Under the pieces are notes generated by a model. It did no database searches, was not told where the DNA came from, and saw only the letters and a program-made list of their open reading frames with translations. A stretch of DNA of 48,079 bases, taken from Lachnoclostridium sp. UBA5725 (lineage in GTDB: Bacteria; Bacillota; Clostridia; Lachnospirales; Lachnospiraceae). Location: contig DIGJ01000008.1 in the NCBI GenBank assembly GCA_002419585.1, forward strand, positions 1 to 48,079, written 5' to 3'. The position numbers were made by a program, and so were the translations under genes. Numbering within the stretch: the first letter of the stretch is position 1; every line of letters begins with the position of its first letter. Below are positions 8,994 to 18,158 of the stretch, one piece after another.

Positions 8994-9100
8994 TTTATAT
9001 TCTCCTTCTCATTAGTCAAAAAGTTTTCTTTTTAATGGCCTCCTTATCCATTCTATTTTTTCAATATATCTATTTTATACACATTGAATTTTAATAACTA

Positions 9101-9136
9101 GACAAGTAGAACTCTTGTCCACGAACGTCTATAGAC
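9101..9136. promoter_or_regulatory. Two palindromes between chemoreceptor and HTH gene
   Basis: GACAAG (9101-9106) and CTTGTC (9114-9119) form an inverted repeat with a 7-base spacer, and GTCTATAGAC (9127-9136) is a perfect 10-base palindrome. Further GTAGAC and GTGACA words follow. The HTH protein encoded next may bind here; that is inference. Confidence 0.5.
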
Positions 9137-9173
9137 ATTTGTAGACAAAAAGTGACAGGAAACACTATGCTTC

Positions 9174-9202
9174 TGTCCATTTTTTTACTTAAATGATATA
9201 AT
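9174..9202 (+). promoter_or_regulatory. Promoter of the HTH gene (extended -10)
   Basis: TATAAT at 9197-9202 is preceded by TGA (extended -10). TGTCCA at 9174-9179 is a weak -35 with 17-base spacing. The gene's GTG start lies 34 bases downstream. Confidence 0.65.
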
Positions 9203-9235
9203 AGCATAGCTTTACTATTTGGGGAGGTAATAACG

Positions 9236-10696
9236 GTGGATAACTACAAAACACCCTTTGGGTTACTTATGGAGCTTACTGGTGTAAGGGCCTGTGATTT
9301 ATCAAGAAAACTTCATGTTGACCGAAGCTTAATTGGCAAATGGAAAAATGGTATTCGACCGATTCCTGCAAGGTCCTACTATTGGGATGGAATCATCGAA
9401 TGCTTTACAGAAACCGCATTTCAGCAAAAGCAAATAGATGATTTTTTTGAAAATATGATAGAAGGCGAATACTCTTCCTCCCTACGTGCAAAACATATTA
9501 TGAATTACCTATTCAGTGATGAACTGAGCAATGAAATTCAATCCAATCAAAAAAAAATCAACCTAGATTGTCTATACAAAAGTAATATTTATGTTTATAA
9601 AGCATTGAACGGACGGAAAAAAGCGTTTCGTAATTTTTTAGATTATGCCATTCAATTTCACGATAAAACTCTTTTGTTACAAGATAACATTAATTTCTCT
9701 TGGATTTTTGATGATCCCGTTTATTTTGATCAAATACAAAAGCTGCTTTGCACGTTTCTAGACAATAATCGGATTAAGTTAATTGTATCCATATTAGATG
9801 ATTATAAATCTGCCTCAAAACTTATTAATTATCTCTTTTTATATGCATCAAAAAAGGAAGTTAACTGTTACTATTTTATACCCTCTGGTCCTTCTTCCTG
9901 TCTAAGCACCTATGTGTTACCAGACGAAATGGCATTGGTGGGTTATTATGAAGAAAACGATTGGAGTAAAACGTATAGTCAGATTAGTACCGATTTCTTA
10001 ACTATATTGCAGTACCAAAATATTTTTAATCAAATTGTGAATGTTTCCTACTCTTTTAAATCTGCAAATATGCGTAGCCTATGTGATTTTAAAGACTATG
10101 TAATTCGTTTCTCTTCGATTTCTGAAAGCATCTATTCCTTTATTCCGACCATTTCTTTATTCTCTATGGAGAAAGACTTACTGGAAAAGGTACTAGTTTA
10201 TAATGAATTATCTCCCACACAGATTGCACAAATCCATATCCATCAACAAATATTTATGGAAGAAGTTTATTATTCAGCCAAACAAAAAAATGCAAAGCTT
10301 TACTTTATTCACGATTACAATACGCTAAAATTTATGAAGGAACGAGACTATGTCATGTATACTGACAATATATTCAGCAATATTCCTACACTTTTGGTAC
10401 GTCAGGAGGATTATAGGGCTCACATAGCATCGATTATAAACGTGCTCGAGACCTCGGATAATATCGAAATAGGTATACTGAAAAATCATTTTGGTTATCA
10501 AAATGACACTCCTAATATGGGGTTTCGTATTTGCAAAAAAAAATTCTGGTTTATTGGTGCCATGGGGGATCAAACGGTTTTTACAAACGATAAGTATATG
10601 ATACACCTACAATATAAAGCTACCGAAAATATGTGGAACAATATTCCTACACATTTAAAAGAAAAGACGGAAGTAATTCGATTGCTATTAGAATAA
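9236..10696 (+). CDS. HTH-domain protein of unknown function
   Basis: A 486-residue protein with GTG start and a strong GGGGAGG site eight bases upstream. Residues about 10-48 form a Cro/C1-like helix-turn-helix (LSRKLHVDRSLIGKWKNGIR). The remaining ~430 residues have no motif I recognise: they are rich in aromatic and charged residues, without membrane segments, and look like a large cytoplasmic sensor or scaffold. No receiver, kinase or nucleotide-binding motif is seen. It is monocistronic, flanked by palindromes upstream and a terminator downstream. It is probably a transcription regulator, possibly autoregulated and acting on the divergent chemoreceptor, but this is unproven. Confidence 0.8.
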   Translation: MDNYKTPFGLLMELTGVRACDLSRKLHVDRSLIGKWKNGIRPIPARSYYWDGIIECFTETAFQQKQIDDFFENMIEGEYSSSLRAKHIMNYLFSDELSNEIQSNQKKINLDCLYKSNIYVYKALNGRKKAFRNFLDYAIQFHDKTLLLQDNINFSWIFDDPVYFDQIQKLLCTFLDNNRIKLIVSILDDYKSASKLINYLFLYASKKEVNCYYFIPSGPSSCLSTYVLPDEMALVGYYEENDWSKTYSQISTDFLTILQYQNIFNQIVNVSYSFKSANMRSLCDFKDYVIRFSSISESIYSFIPTISLFSMEKDLLEKVLVYNELSPTQIAQIHIHQQIFMEEVYYSAKQKNAKLYFIHDYNTLKFMKERDYVMYTDNIFSNIPTLLVRQEDYRAHIASIINVLETSDNIEIGILKNHFGYQNDTPNMGFRICKKKFWFIGAMGDQTVFTNDKYMIHLQYKATENMWNNIPTHLKEKTEVIRLLLE

Positions 10697-10710
10697 TTAT
10701 ACAAAGTAAA

Positions 10711-10748
10711 AAAAGCTGAAATCTTCAAATGAAAACTTCAGCTTTTTT
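10711..10748 (+). terminator. Rho-independent terminator after HTH gene
   Basis: GCTGAA (10715-10720) pairs with TTCAGC (10737-10742) followed by TTTTTT. The A-run before the stem makes it bidirectional, so it could also end the long sugar operon coming from the right. Confidence 0.85.
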
Positions 10749-10788
10749 CCTATAATTAATAATATTGCAAATAAAAGTGGGGACTGTT

Positions 10789-11190
10789 TTACGCTGGGAA
10801 GGCGACTCCAGCTCGAAGTATTATGTTTGGATAAGGTGTAAATTCTCCCGTGCGAATTGCAAACTTAACATTTTTTGTAAGTTCTTTAAAATCAACATGT
10901 GGGACCATTTCATATTCAACCCCATTCAATGATTTATGAATGTAATTCAATAATCTCTGGTTTTTCACAAGAATTTCTTCTGCCAGAATATAATATTCTA
11001 TTTCTGTTTCGGTAAGTACTGCATCCATAACCTGTTCAAAGGTAGGAACCCCGCCGCAAAGCGCTAAGTCAACAATTTCCACACCCTTTGGAATTGGCAT
11101 TCCAGCATCTCCAATTAGGAATGTATCTTTATGGCCTAATCCTGCAATTAAACCTGCGAGCTGTGAATTAATAATACCCGATTTCTTCAT
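10789..11190 (-). CDS. rbsD: RbsD-family sugar pyranase (mutarotase)
   Basis: A 133-residue RbsD/FucU-family protein, which interconverts ring forms of imported sugars (beta-pyranose to beta-furanose ribose in the type member). It starts MKKSGIINSQLAGLIAGLGH; H20 is the family catalytic histidine, followed by the conserved GDAGMPIP at 27-34. The C-terminus FTPYPNIILRAGVAF is also typical. It is the last gene of a long operon whose other members suggest D-apiose and not ribose use. Apiose cannot form a pyranose, so either it opens furanose anomers or the substrate guess is wrong. Its leader contains one copy of the GCGC repeat with the AAAGAGG ribosome binding site. Confidence 0.92.
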   Translation of the reverse strand: MKKSGIINSQLAGLIAGLGHKDTFLIGDAGMPIPKGVEIVDLALCGGVPTFEQVMDAVLTETEIEYYILAEEILVKNQRLLNYIHKSLNGVEYEMVPHVDFKELTKNVKFAIRTGEFTPYPNIILRAGVAFPA

Positions 11191-11193
11191 TCT

Positions 11194-11227
11194 TTACCTC
11201 TTTTCTGCGCTGCTCTTTGCGCATATC
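11194..11227 (-). repeat. Dispersed RBS-bearing repeat upstream of rbsD
   Basis: The minus strand reads GCGCAAAGAGCAGCGCAGAA followed by AAGAGG, closely matching the units at 4633-4845 and 41569-41619. It provides the ribosome binding site of rbsD. Confidence 0.7.
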
Positions 11228-11233
11228 GTACGA

Positions 11234-12286
11234 TTACTTATTTTCGTTTCTTGCCTGTAATGCCATTTTTGCTTGTAAGTTTCTCTGGAACTGGTCAATG
11301 ACAACGGCGAGAATTACTACGATACCTTTAATAATCTTCTGCCAGAATTCAGATACACCATACATCGTCATACCATCATTGATTACACCGATGATAAATG
11401 CACCGATGATTGTTCCGCCTGCTGTTCCAATACCACCTGCCATGGAGGTACCTCCAAGTACTGCAGATGAAATTGCATTCATTTCCCATCCTTCACCAGT
11501 CGCTGGATGCGCTGCTACCAACTGTGCTGCTGCAATCATACCAACGATAGCGGAACATAAACCAGAAAACATGTATACATATGTTTTTTCTCTATTTACC
11601 TTAATACCAGAAAGTTTTGCTGCTCTTTCATTTCCACCAATTGCTAAGATATGCCATCCAAAGGATGTATACTTAAGAATGATTCCTGCAACAATCGCTA
11701 GGATTACTAAAATAATAACACCAACTGGAATTCCAAGAATACTTTTTCCTAAGAAATCAAACCCAGTATTTCCAAGTGCTTCTTTTCCAACAATGTTTGA
11801 AAACGTTGCGCCACCTGATCTTAAGTTAGCTAAACCTCTTGCTATATTCATAGTACCAAGTGTTGCGATGAAAGGTACTACATTTAATTTTGTAATGATA
11901 ATACCGTTTAACCAGCCAAATAAAATACCAACGCATGCTGTAATAAAGAATACCAATGGAGCACTAAAGTAAATGGTCACGCCAAATGCTGAAAGGGTAA
12001 GACCTTGATTGATCAATCCACCGGCTATCATACCTGCCAAACCTGCAACAGCACCAACGGATAAGTCAATACCACCTGTAATCAATACATATGTCATACC
12101 AAGACCTAGAATTCCGTAAAGTGCAACATGCTTTGCAATGGTAAGTCCGGTATTTAAACTAAAAAAGTTATTTGTGATAATACTAAATAAAACAACTAAA
12201 ATTCCTAAAATAATTAAGGTTCTTCCTTTCAGAAGTGTCATAATAATATCATTGCTGCTTCTCTTCTTTGTATTTGCCTTCTCCAT
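11234..12286 (-). CDS. RbsC-like sugar ABC transporter permease
   Basis: Integral membrane channel of a ribose-type (CUT2) sugar importer; 350 residues with about eight to ten hydrophobic segments. It carries the family hallmark TGGIDLSVGAVAGLAG (about 70-85) and a glycine-rich loop near VLGGTSMAGGIGT. The ATG is preceded by AAGGAGAG. It begins two bases after the ATPase stop, so the two are coupled. It is paired with the RbsA-like ATPase and the binding lipoprotein; the substrate is inferred from the operon (D-apiose or another pentose). Confidence 0.93.
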   Translation of the reverse strand: MEKANTKKRSSNDIIMTLLKGRTLIILGILVVLFSIITNNFFSLNTGLTIAKHVALYGILGLGMTYVLITGGIDLSVGAVAGLAGMIAGGLINQGLTLSAFGVTIYFSAPLVFFITACVGILFGWLNGIIITKLNVVPFIATLGTMNIARGLANLRSGGATFSNIVGKEALGNTGFDFLGKSILGIPVGVIILVILAIVAGIILKYTSFGWHILAIGGNERAAKLSGIKVNREKTYVYMFSGLCSAIVGMIAAAQLVAAHPATGEGWEMNAISSAVLGGTSMAGGIGTAGGTIIGAFIIGVINDGMTMYGVSEFWQKIIKGIVVILAVVIDQFQRNLQAKMALQARNENK

Positions 12287-12288
12287 AA

Positions 12289-13830
12289 CTAACTCTCCTT
12301 CTTTGATTCATGGCCGTGATGACCTTTGTAGGAAGATAACACTAAGGTATCTTCTGTTATTTGATCCTCTGAAAACTCTCCCGTTTTGATACCATTTGAT
12401 AAAACAATGACACGGTCCGCAATTGATACAATTTCTTTTAACTCAGAGGAAATAACAATAATGGATAATCCAAGTTCTGCATATTGATTGATGATATCAA
12501 AAACTTCTGTTTTTGCTCCGATATCAATACCTCGGCTTGGCTCATCAAGCAAAAGGATCTCAGGATTTGTTAAAATGCCCTTACCTATAACAACTTTTTG
12601 TTGATTACCACCGGACAAGGAGAGGATAGGAAGTTTTTTATCCGCAACCTTTATCATAATATCTTTAATCTGTTTATCGATGCTTTCGTTTTCTTCTTTT
12701 CCATTTAAGAAAATAAATTTACAATAATTTTTTAGACTGGATAACGAAATATTTTTTCCAATATTTAAAGTTTGAACCAATCCTTCTTTTTGTCGATCTT
12801 CTGGAACTAGCGCAAATCCCTGGTCTAACTGTTGTGATATATTTTTGACTTCAATCTTATTACCATTCTTATAAATCTCTCCAGTATGCTCTGGTCTAAG
12901 TCCCATAATACACTCAAAGATTTCCGTTCTGCCGGCACCCATTAATCCATAGATACCAAGAATTTCTCCTTTTTTTAGATCAAAATTCACATGATCTAAT
13001 AAAAATCCACCGCCACTCTTAGGAAGTGACAAATCTTTTACCTCTAGGACTTTTTCTTGTTTACTCCAGTCAATCTTTCGTTCTTTTTTTGGATATGACT
13101 TTCCTTCTCCAACCATCTGTTGTACGATCCAAGGAACATCAATATCGCTTACTTCTGCGCGAGCCACATATTTGCCATCACGTAGAATCGTTACGTTATC
13201 GCCTATTTTTAATATTTCTTCTAAACGGTGTGAGATGTATACAATCGAAATCCCCTGTGCTGTGAACTCTCGCATCAACTTAAATAATACTTCTACTTCC
13301 TGCTGACTTAAGGAAGAAGTAGGTTCATCCATAATCAAAATCTTTAAGTCATCTTGAATAAAGTTACGAGCAATTTCTATCATCTGCTGCTGTCCTACTC
13401 GTAAATCCCCAACGATTGTATTTTCATCAATTGGATGTTCTAACTTTTCTAATACCTTTTGCGTCAATTTCGCATGTTTTTTATTATTTAATTTGATACC
13501 CTGGGTATATTCACGGCCCATGAAGATATTTTGATATACATTTAGATTTGGAAATAAACTAAGTTCCTGATGAATAATACCAATTCCATGATTTCTTGCT
13601 TCTGTGGTATTTTTAAATGAAACTTCTTCCCCATCCAAATAAAGCTTACCGGATGATGGCTGTTCTATACCAGCAATTATTTTCATCAATGTTGATTTTC
13701 CTGCACCATTTTCACCGATTAGTACATTAACCTTACCTCGTTCCACATCATAGGAAACATTATCAAGTGCTTTGGTACCAGGATAAATCTTATCGACTGC
13801 TTCTGCATGCAATACTACATTCTTATCCAT
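12289..13830 (-). CDS. RbsA-like sugar ABC transporter ATP-binding protein
   Basis: Double ATPase of a CUT2 importer, 513 residues. The first half has Walker A GENGAGKST (39-47), the altered signature RVGQQQ and Walker B ILIMDEPTSSLS. The second half has signature LSGGNQQK and Walker B ILLLDEPSRGID; its Walker A region reads GLMGAGRTE, degenerate as is usual in RbsA. The C-terminus ends in a histidine-rich tail (KGHHGHESKKES). It is energised in the cytoplasm and couples to the permease at 11234-12286. A TGGAGG site lies upstream of the ATG. Confidence 0.94.
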   Translation of the reverse strand: MDKNVVLHAEAVDKIYPGTKALDNVSYDVERGKVNVLIGENGAGKSTLMKIIAGIEQPSSGKLYLDGEEVSFKNTTEARNHGIGIIHQELSLFPNLNVYQNIFMGREYTQGIKLNNKKHAKLTQKVLEKLEHPIDENTIVGDLRVGQQQMIEIARNFIQDDLKILIMDEPTSSLSQQEVEVLFKLMREFTAQGISIVYISHRLEEILKIGDNVTILRDGKYVARAEVSDIDVPWIVQQMVGEGKSYPKKERKIDWSKQEKVLEVKDLSLPKSGGGFLLDHVNFDLKKGEILGIYGLMGAGRTEIFECIMGLRPEHTGEIYKNGNKIEVKNISQQLDQGFALVPEDRQKEGLVQTLNIGKNISLSSLKNYCKFIFLNGKEENESIDKQIKDIMIKVADKKLPILSLSGGNQQKVVIGKGILTNPEILLLDEPSRGIDIGAKTEVFDIINQYAELGLSIIVISSELKEIVSIADRVIVLSNGIKTGEFSEDQITEDTLVLSSYKGHHGHESKKES

Positions 13831-13849
13831 TTTCTGCCTCCATTTTCAA

Positions 13850-14491
13850 CTATTTTGCCGTCAAAGTTACCGGTGTAATTAAAATAGTATCATTTCCATT
13901 CACCGTAAAGCATCCTGTAAATTCTATATTCTTTCCTTTCATACCAGCCGCTGTTTCCGGATTAATAACGGTTTCCATAATGATACCATTGATGCTTTGG
14001 CTGACTGCTGCATATTCTTGCTGATTTGTATAGTCACCAAAATCAATAAAAGAAAGAGAATCACGAACGGAGGAGCCTTTCATAACAGATCCTACCTGAA
14101 TATTTATTACTTCACTACCTGTATAGCCATCAAGAGCTATCGTCATATAGCCTGCTTTTTTCTGCGTTTCAACTTCAGTTACTTTACCGCTACCTTTTAC
14201 TGTATAGGAAAGTTCTCCACTTGTACCCATAGAGTATTTTCCATATTTATCCGCTAAAGAATTTAGGTCTCCTTTTGCTTCGGTTAAGAAATCCCCTAAA
14301 TCCACTGCTTTCTCGGTTAACTCTGGGATTGCTTGTGAATCCCAAAAACTTGCCACATCATCACCAGCATTAAACTCCACTTCACCGGTTAATTTACCTT
14401 CTTCACCAATTTTAACTATCTTTATACATCCTGTCATGGTTGTCATTGCTAACATTGCCGCCATACAAAGTGCTACCAATCTTTTTTTCAT
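13850..14491 (-). CDS. DUF2291 family lipoprotein
   Basis: A 213-residue predicted lipoprotein: signal sequence with lipobox TMTGC, lipidated C22, then CIKIVKIGEEGKL. It matches the DUF2291 family, small lipoproteins often encoded between the binding protein and ATPase of ribose-type importers. The function is not established; an accessory role in sugar capture at the membrane is likely. Its leader contains AAAGGAGAAGG. The hairpin at 14553-14578 separates it from the binding-protein gene. Confidence 0.75.
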   Translation of the reverse strand: MKKRLVALCMAAMLAMTTMTGCIKIVKIGEEGKLTGEVEFNAGDDVASFWDSQAIPELTEKAVDLGDFLTEAKGDLNSLADKYGKYSMGTSGELSYTVKGSGKVTEVETQKKAGYMTIALDGYTGSEVINIQVGSVMKGSSVRDSLSFIDFGDYTNQQEYAAVSQSINGIIMETVINPETAAGMKGKNIEFTGCFTVNGNDTILITPVTLTAK

Positions 14492-14552
14492 AGCCTTCTC
14501 CTTTTCTTACAAATACTCACTAATAAACTTATATAATGTTTTTATTTAGTAA

Positions 14553-14578
14553 GGTACGATTGCTTTCACAATCGTACC
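14553..14578 (-). other. Intercistronic hairpin after the binding-protein gene
   Basis: Perfect 10-bp stem GGTACGATTG/CAATCGTACC with a 6-base loop. Stems at this place commonly protect the abundant binding-protein mRNA and reduce readthrough into the membrane genes. No T-run of terminator type follows. Confidence 0.65.
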
Positions 14579-14594
14579 CCAAATTACAATTGAA

Positions 14595-15632
14595 CTATTC
14601 TTGGAAATCAAATGCATTTAATTTATCTGCATTATCTTTTGTAATTGCAATACAATCAACTAATTGTTTTTCTTCAAGTCCTGTTGTACCATTCTTTAAG
14701 TATGCATCCGCTTGTTCTACTGCCATACGAGCGATGGTTGCACACTGCTGTAATGCTGTTGAAAGAATTTTGCCTTCTTTGATTTTATCTCTAACATCAT
14801 CAGATCCATCTACACCAATGATTTGAACGTCTTTGAGTCCTGCTGCTTCAATAGCTGCCTGAGCGCCCATAGCCATTGTATCATTACCACAGATAACACC
14901 TTTGATATCTGGGTTTGACTGAAGGATACTTCCCATTTTGTCAAATGCTTCGGTCTGTTCCCAGTTAGCGGATTGCTGTGCTACCATTTCAAGATCTGGA
15001 TATTGGTCAATTACTTCATGGAATGCAGAAGAACGAACACCTGCATTTGTATCGGATTCTTTACCAAGTAATTCTACATATTTTCCTTCTTCGCCCATTG
15101 CTTCAACCCAGAGTTCCGCAACTGCTTTTGCACCTTGATAGTTGTTTGCTACGATTTGAGAAATTGCAACACCTTCTTGATTGATTTCACGGTCGATTAA
15201 GAATGTAGGGATTCCTGCATCTCTTGCTTTTTTAACTGCTTCGATTGTTGCGTCTGCACCTGCATTGTCACAAATGATAGCTGCTGCTTTATCGGAAATT
15301 GCTGCTTCAAAATGTTCCATCTGTGTTGTTGCATCATCATCATGTGATAAAACTTTTACTTCATAACCAAGTTCTTTCGCTTTTTCTTCTGCTGCCTTTG
15401 CTTCCGTACCAAAGAATGGATTGGAATGGGATGGTGTAATAATGTAAACGATATTGCTACCACCGCCTGGCAAAGCTTCTGGAGCTGCTGCTTCTTCTGT
15501 TGCTGCTGGTTCTTCTGTTGCTGCTGGAGCCTCAGTTGCTTCTGGTTCTTCTGCTGCTTTTTTACCGCAACCAGCTAATAAAGCTGCTACCATTGTTACC
15601 CCGAGTATTACACTCAATAATCTTTTTTTCAT
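14595..15632 (-). CDS. Ribose-type sugar-binding lipoprotein (ABC importer)
   Basis: Substrate-binding protein of 345 residues with lipobox LLAGC, C22 lipidated. An Ala/Glu/Pro/Thr linker (about 25-58) is followed by a periplasmic-binding-protein type 1 fold starting NIVYIITPSHSNPFFGTEA. It captures sugar outside the cell for the RbsA/RbsC-like transporter. Aromatic and charged pocket residues (SNPFFG, DRE, ICGNDTMAMG, VDGSDD) follow the RbsB pattern. The operon suggests D-apiose; ribose or another pentose cannot be excluded. A strong AGGAGGAAACAAA leader precedes the ATG. Confidence 0.92.
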   Translation of the reverse strand: MKKRLLSVILGVTMVAALLAGCGKKAAEEPEATEAPAATEEPAATEEAAAPEALPGGGSNIVYIITPSHSNPFFGTEAKAAEEKAKELGYEVKVLSHDDDATTQMEHFEAAISDKAAAIICDNAGADATIEAVKKARDAGIPTFLIDREINQEGVAISQIVANNYQGAKAVAELWVEAMGEEGKYVELLGKESDTNAGVRSSAFHEVIDQYPDLEMVAQQSANWEQTEAFDKMGSILQSNPDIKGVICGNDTMAMGAQAAIEAAGLKDVQIIGVDGSDDVRDKIKEGKILSTALQQCATIARMAVEQADAYLKNGTTGLEEKQLVDCIAITKDNADKLNAFDFQE

Positions 15633-15725
15633 TTTGTTTCCTCCTTTAAATTACATTATATAGGTTTTATTAGATACACGAAAGGTTTCCCTTCGGCAAT
15701 CTCATCATTTTGGGATGTTGTTGCG

Positions 15726-17210
15726 TTATTTACTTAAAACAAGTGTAACTGCATCTTTCCATCCATTCTTTTTGCTTTGAACCAGATCTTTTTGCATCTT
15801 TGGTTCAAAAACACTAGATTCCATTTTTGAAAACAAGTTTTCTTTATTGAATACTCCAATCGATAATCCAGCCGCGTATGCTGCCCCAATACCAGATAAC
15901 TCTTCTGCTTGTGGAACACGAACGGTAGTATTAATTAAATCACTTTGGAACTGCATCAGATATTTATTTTTTGTTGGTCCGCCATCTACACGAAGTTCTT
16001 TTATCTTTGTATCTGCCGTATCACTCATTACTTCTACAATATCCGTAATCTGATAAGCGATTGCATCCAGTGCTGCTCTGACAATTTCTGCTTTTCCTGT
16101 GGTTCGTGTCATGCCACTGATGCATCCGGTTGCTTTGCTATCCCAATACGGCGCTCCTAGACCGGTAAAAGCTGGTACAAGATATGCTTTATCATCTTTA
16201 TTTGCCTGATTTGCAAGTTCTTCGGTTTCTTTTGCTGAGGAAATCACTCCCAAATCCTTTTGTAACCAGGTAATAACCGCTCCTGCGTAGTTGATATTTC
16301 CTTCTAATACATAGTTAACATCGCCATCCATACACCACGCGAGTGAAGTAGCTACTCCTTGATTACTAAACACAGGTGTTTTTCCTATGTTCATCATAAT
16401 CGAAGAACCCGTTCCGTAAGTAGCTTTGATCATTCCTGGTTCTAAGCATCCCTGACCAAACAAAGCTGCATGAGAATCTCCCAGTACGGCATGAATCGGA
16501 ATCTTAGTTTCTAGAAATCCGTCAAAATCTGTGGTTCCATATTCTGCATTGGAATCGCATACATTCGCTAAACAAGTTGCTTGAATGCCAAATGCCTCGC
16601 AAATCGTATGATTCCACGATAATGTTCCAATATCAAACAACTGCGTTCTAGAAGCATTGGAGTAATCAGTTTTAAATTCTTTACCACCAGTAAGTTTATA
16701 TACCAGCCAGCTATCAATTGTCCCGCAACAAAGCTTTCCTTGTTCTGATTTTTCTTTGGCTCCTTCGATATTGCGAAGTACCCATGCGATTTTAGCTGCG
16801 GAAAAGTACGGAGACAATGGGAGACCTGTATGTTGTTTTATATACTCTGCCATTCCTAATTCTTCAAGTTCCCTACAGATGGATTCTCCTCTGGCACACT
16901 GCCAGACAATCGCATTGCATACTGGCTCGCCGGTAAATTTATCCCAAACAAGAGCGGTTTCTCTTTGATTGCTGATTCCAATACTAAGAATGGACTCTTT
17001 TTTCATACCACTTTTTTCGATGACATCTTTCACAACCTGTATGGTATTTTTATATATTTCAATCGGATCGTGTTCAACCCATCCTAATTCATTGATCTTT
17101 TGCTCATGTAGAAGGTCGCTTCGGCAAATGATAGTTCCATCGCTATTAAAAAGCAGTGCCTTAGTACCTTGCGTACTCTGGTCTATTCCCAGTATGCATT
17201 TGTGCTTCAT
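15726..17210 (-). CDS. FGGY-family sugar kinase, putative apulose kinase
   Basis: A 494-residue FGGY carbohydrate kinase. It begins ILGIDQSTQGTKALLF (phosphate-binding loop) and has GISNQRETALVWD, catalytic aspartate in LGDSHAALFG, and YGTGSSIMMN for ATP binding. The sequence is close to glycerol kinase in several blocks, but it sits between an isomerase, a split transketolase and a sugar importer. In the known D-apiose route, an FGGY kinase makes apulose 4-phosphate, the transketolase substrate; I infer that role. Alternatives are xylulose, ribulose or erythrulose kinase. The ATG follows GGAGGTTTAC. Confidence 0.75.
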   Translation of the reverse strand: MKHKCILGIDQSTQGTKALLFNSDGTIICRSDLLHEQKINELGWVEHDPIEIYKNTIQVVKDVIEKSGMKKESILSIGISNQRETALVWDKFTGEPVCNAIVWQCARGESICRELEELGMAEYIKQHTGLPLSPYFSAAKIAWVLRNIEGAKEKSEQGKLCCGTIDSWLVYKLTGGKEFKTDYSNASRTQLFDIGTLSWNHTICEAFGIQATCLANVCDSNAEYGTTDFDGFLETKIPIHAVLGDSHAALFGQGCLEPGMIKATYGTGSSIMMNIGKTPVFSNQGVATSLAWCMDGDVNYVLEGNINYAGAVITWLQKDLGVISSAKETEELANQANKDDKAYLVPAFTGLGAPYWDSKATGCISGMTRTTGKAEIVRAALDAIAYQITDIVEVMSDTADTKIKELRVDGGPTKNKYLMQFQSDLINTTVRVPQAEELSGIGAAYAAGLSIGVFNKENLFSKMESSVFEPKMQKDLVQSKKNGWKDAVTLVLSK

Positions 17211-17219
17211 GTAAACCTC

Positions 17220-18158
17220 CTACGAAAGTTCTCTGACTGTTTTTGCAATACCTTCGGCATTGAGTCCATAATAATCAAAAACTTCGATTGATGTACCTGT
17301 GATAACAGGTTCATCTGGTAATGCAAGATTTATCACTTTTTTCGGACAATTACTTGCAACCACCTGGCTAACCATTGAGCCAAGTCCACCAAATGGTGCA
17401 TGTTCTTCAATGGTTACGATTGCATTTACTCGATTCGCTGTATCTACAATCGTTTTTGTATCGAGAGGTTTCACACAGTACATATCAATAACGATTGCAC
17501 AAATTCCTTCTTTTTCTAAAATCCCAGCAGCGTCTTGTGCCGGTTTTACCATCTCACCGCAAGCGATAATAGCAACATCTGCCTGGTCACTTGGATTGTT
17601 TACTATGGTAGCTTTATCCATTTCAAATGGACAATTTTCTTCTGAATATACATCCTCTACTGCATTTCTACCAACACGAATATAAGCTGGCTTTTCATCA
17701 AGCAATAGATGTTCGATTAATTTCCTCGTCTGATGGCGATCACTTGGAATGTATACTCTCATATTTGGTATTGCGGATAATGCAGCTATATCTTGAGCCG
17801 AATGATGACTCATTCCTAATGCTCCATAACTTATACCACCACTGATACCAATTAATTTTACATTTGTATTGGAATAAGCAACATCTACTTTACATTGTTC
17901 ATAACTACGCGTGGATAAGAAACATGCCGGGGAAGCTGCATAGGATTTCTTTCCACATTTCGCAAGACCTGCGGAAATACTAACTAAATTTTGTTCGGCT
18001 ATTCCGATTTCTACAAATTGTTCTGGAAATGCATCTGCATATGGTGTTAAGGAAGCTGAACCTCTTGAGTCACTGCATAATACAACGATTTCCTTATCCT
18101 CTTTTGCCTTTTCCATTAAAACTTCACAGATCACCTGACGATTTGGTATTTTATTCAT
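17220..18158 (-). CDS. Transketolase C-terminal subunit
   Basis: A 312-residue protein covering the pyrimidine-binding and C-terminal domains of transketolase. The catalytic glutamate of the thiamine cofactor is E55 in GIAEQNLVSISAGLA; the phosphate/substrate region includes YGALGMSHHSAQD. It pairs with the N-terminal subunit encoded just upstream (8-base overlap). Two-gene transketolases are common in Clostridia and archaea, but one dedicated to a sugar operon suggests a special donor. Best guess: apulose 4-phosphate plus glyceraldehyde 3-phosphate gives xylulose 5-phosphate plus dihydroxyacetone phosphate. Confidence 0.9.
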   Translation of the reverse strand: MNKIPNRQVICEVLMEKAKEDKEIVVLCSDSRGSASLTPYADAFPEQFVEIGIAEQNLVSISAGLAKCGKKSYAASPACFLSTRSYEQCKVDVAYSNTNVKLIGISGGISYGALGMSHHSAQDIAALSAIPNMRVYIPSDRHQTRKLIEHLLLDEKPAYIRVGRNAVEDVYSEENCPFEMDKATIVNNPSDQADVAIIACGEMVKPAQDAAGILEKEGICAIVIDMYCVKPLDTKTIVDTANRVNAIVTIEEHAPFGGLGSMVSQVVASNCPKKVINLALPDEPVITGTSIEVFDYYGLNAEGIAKTVRELS

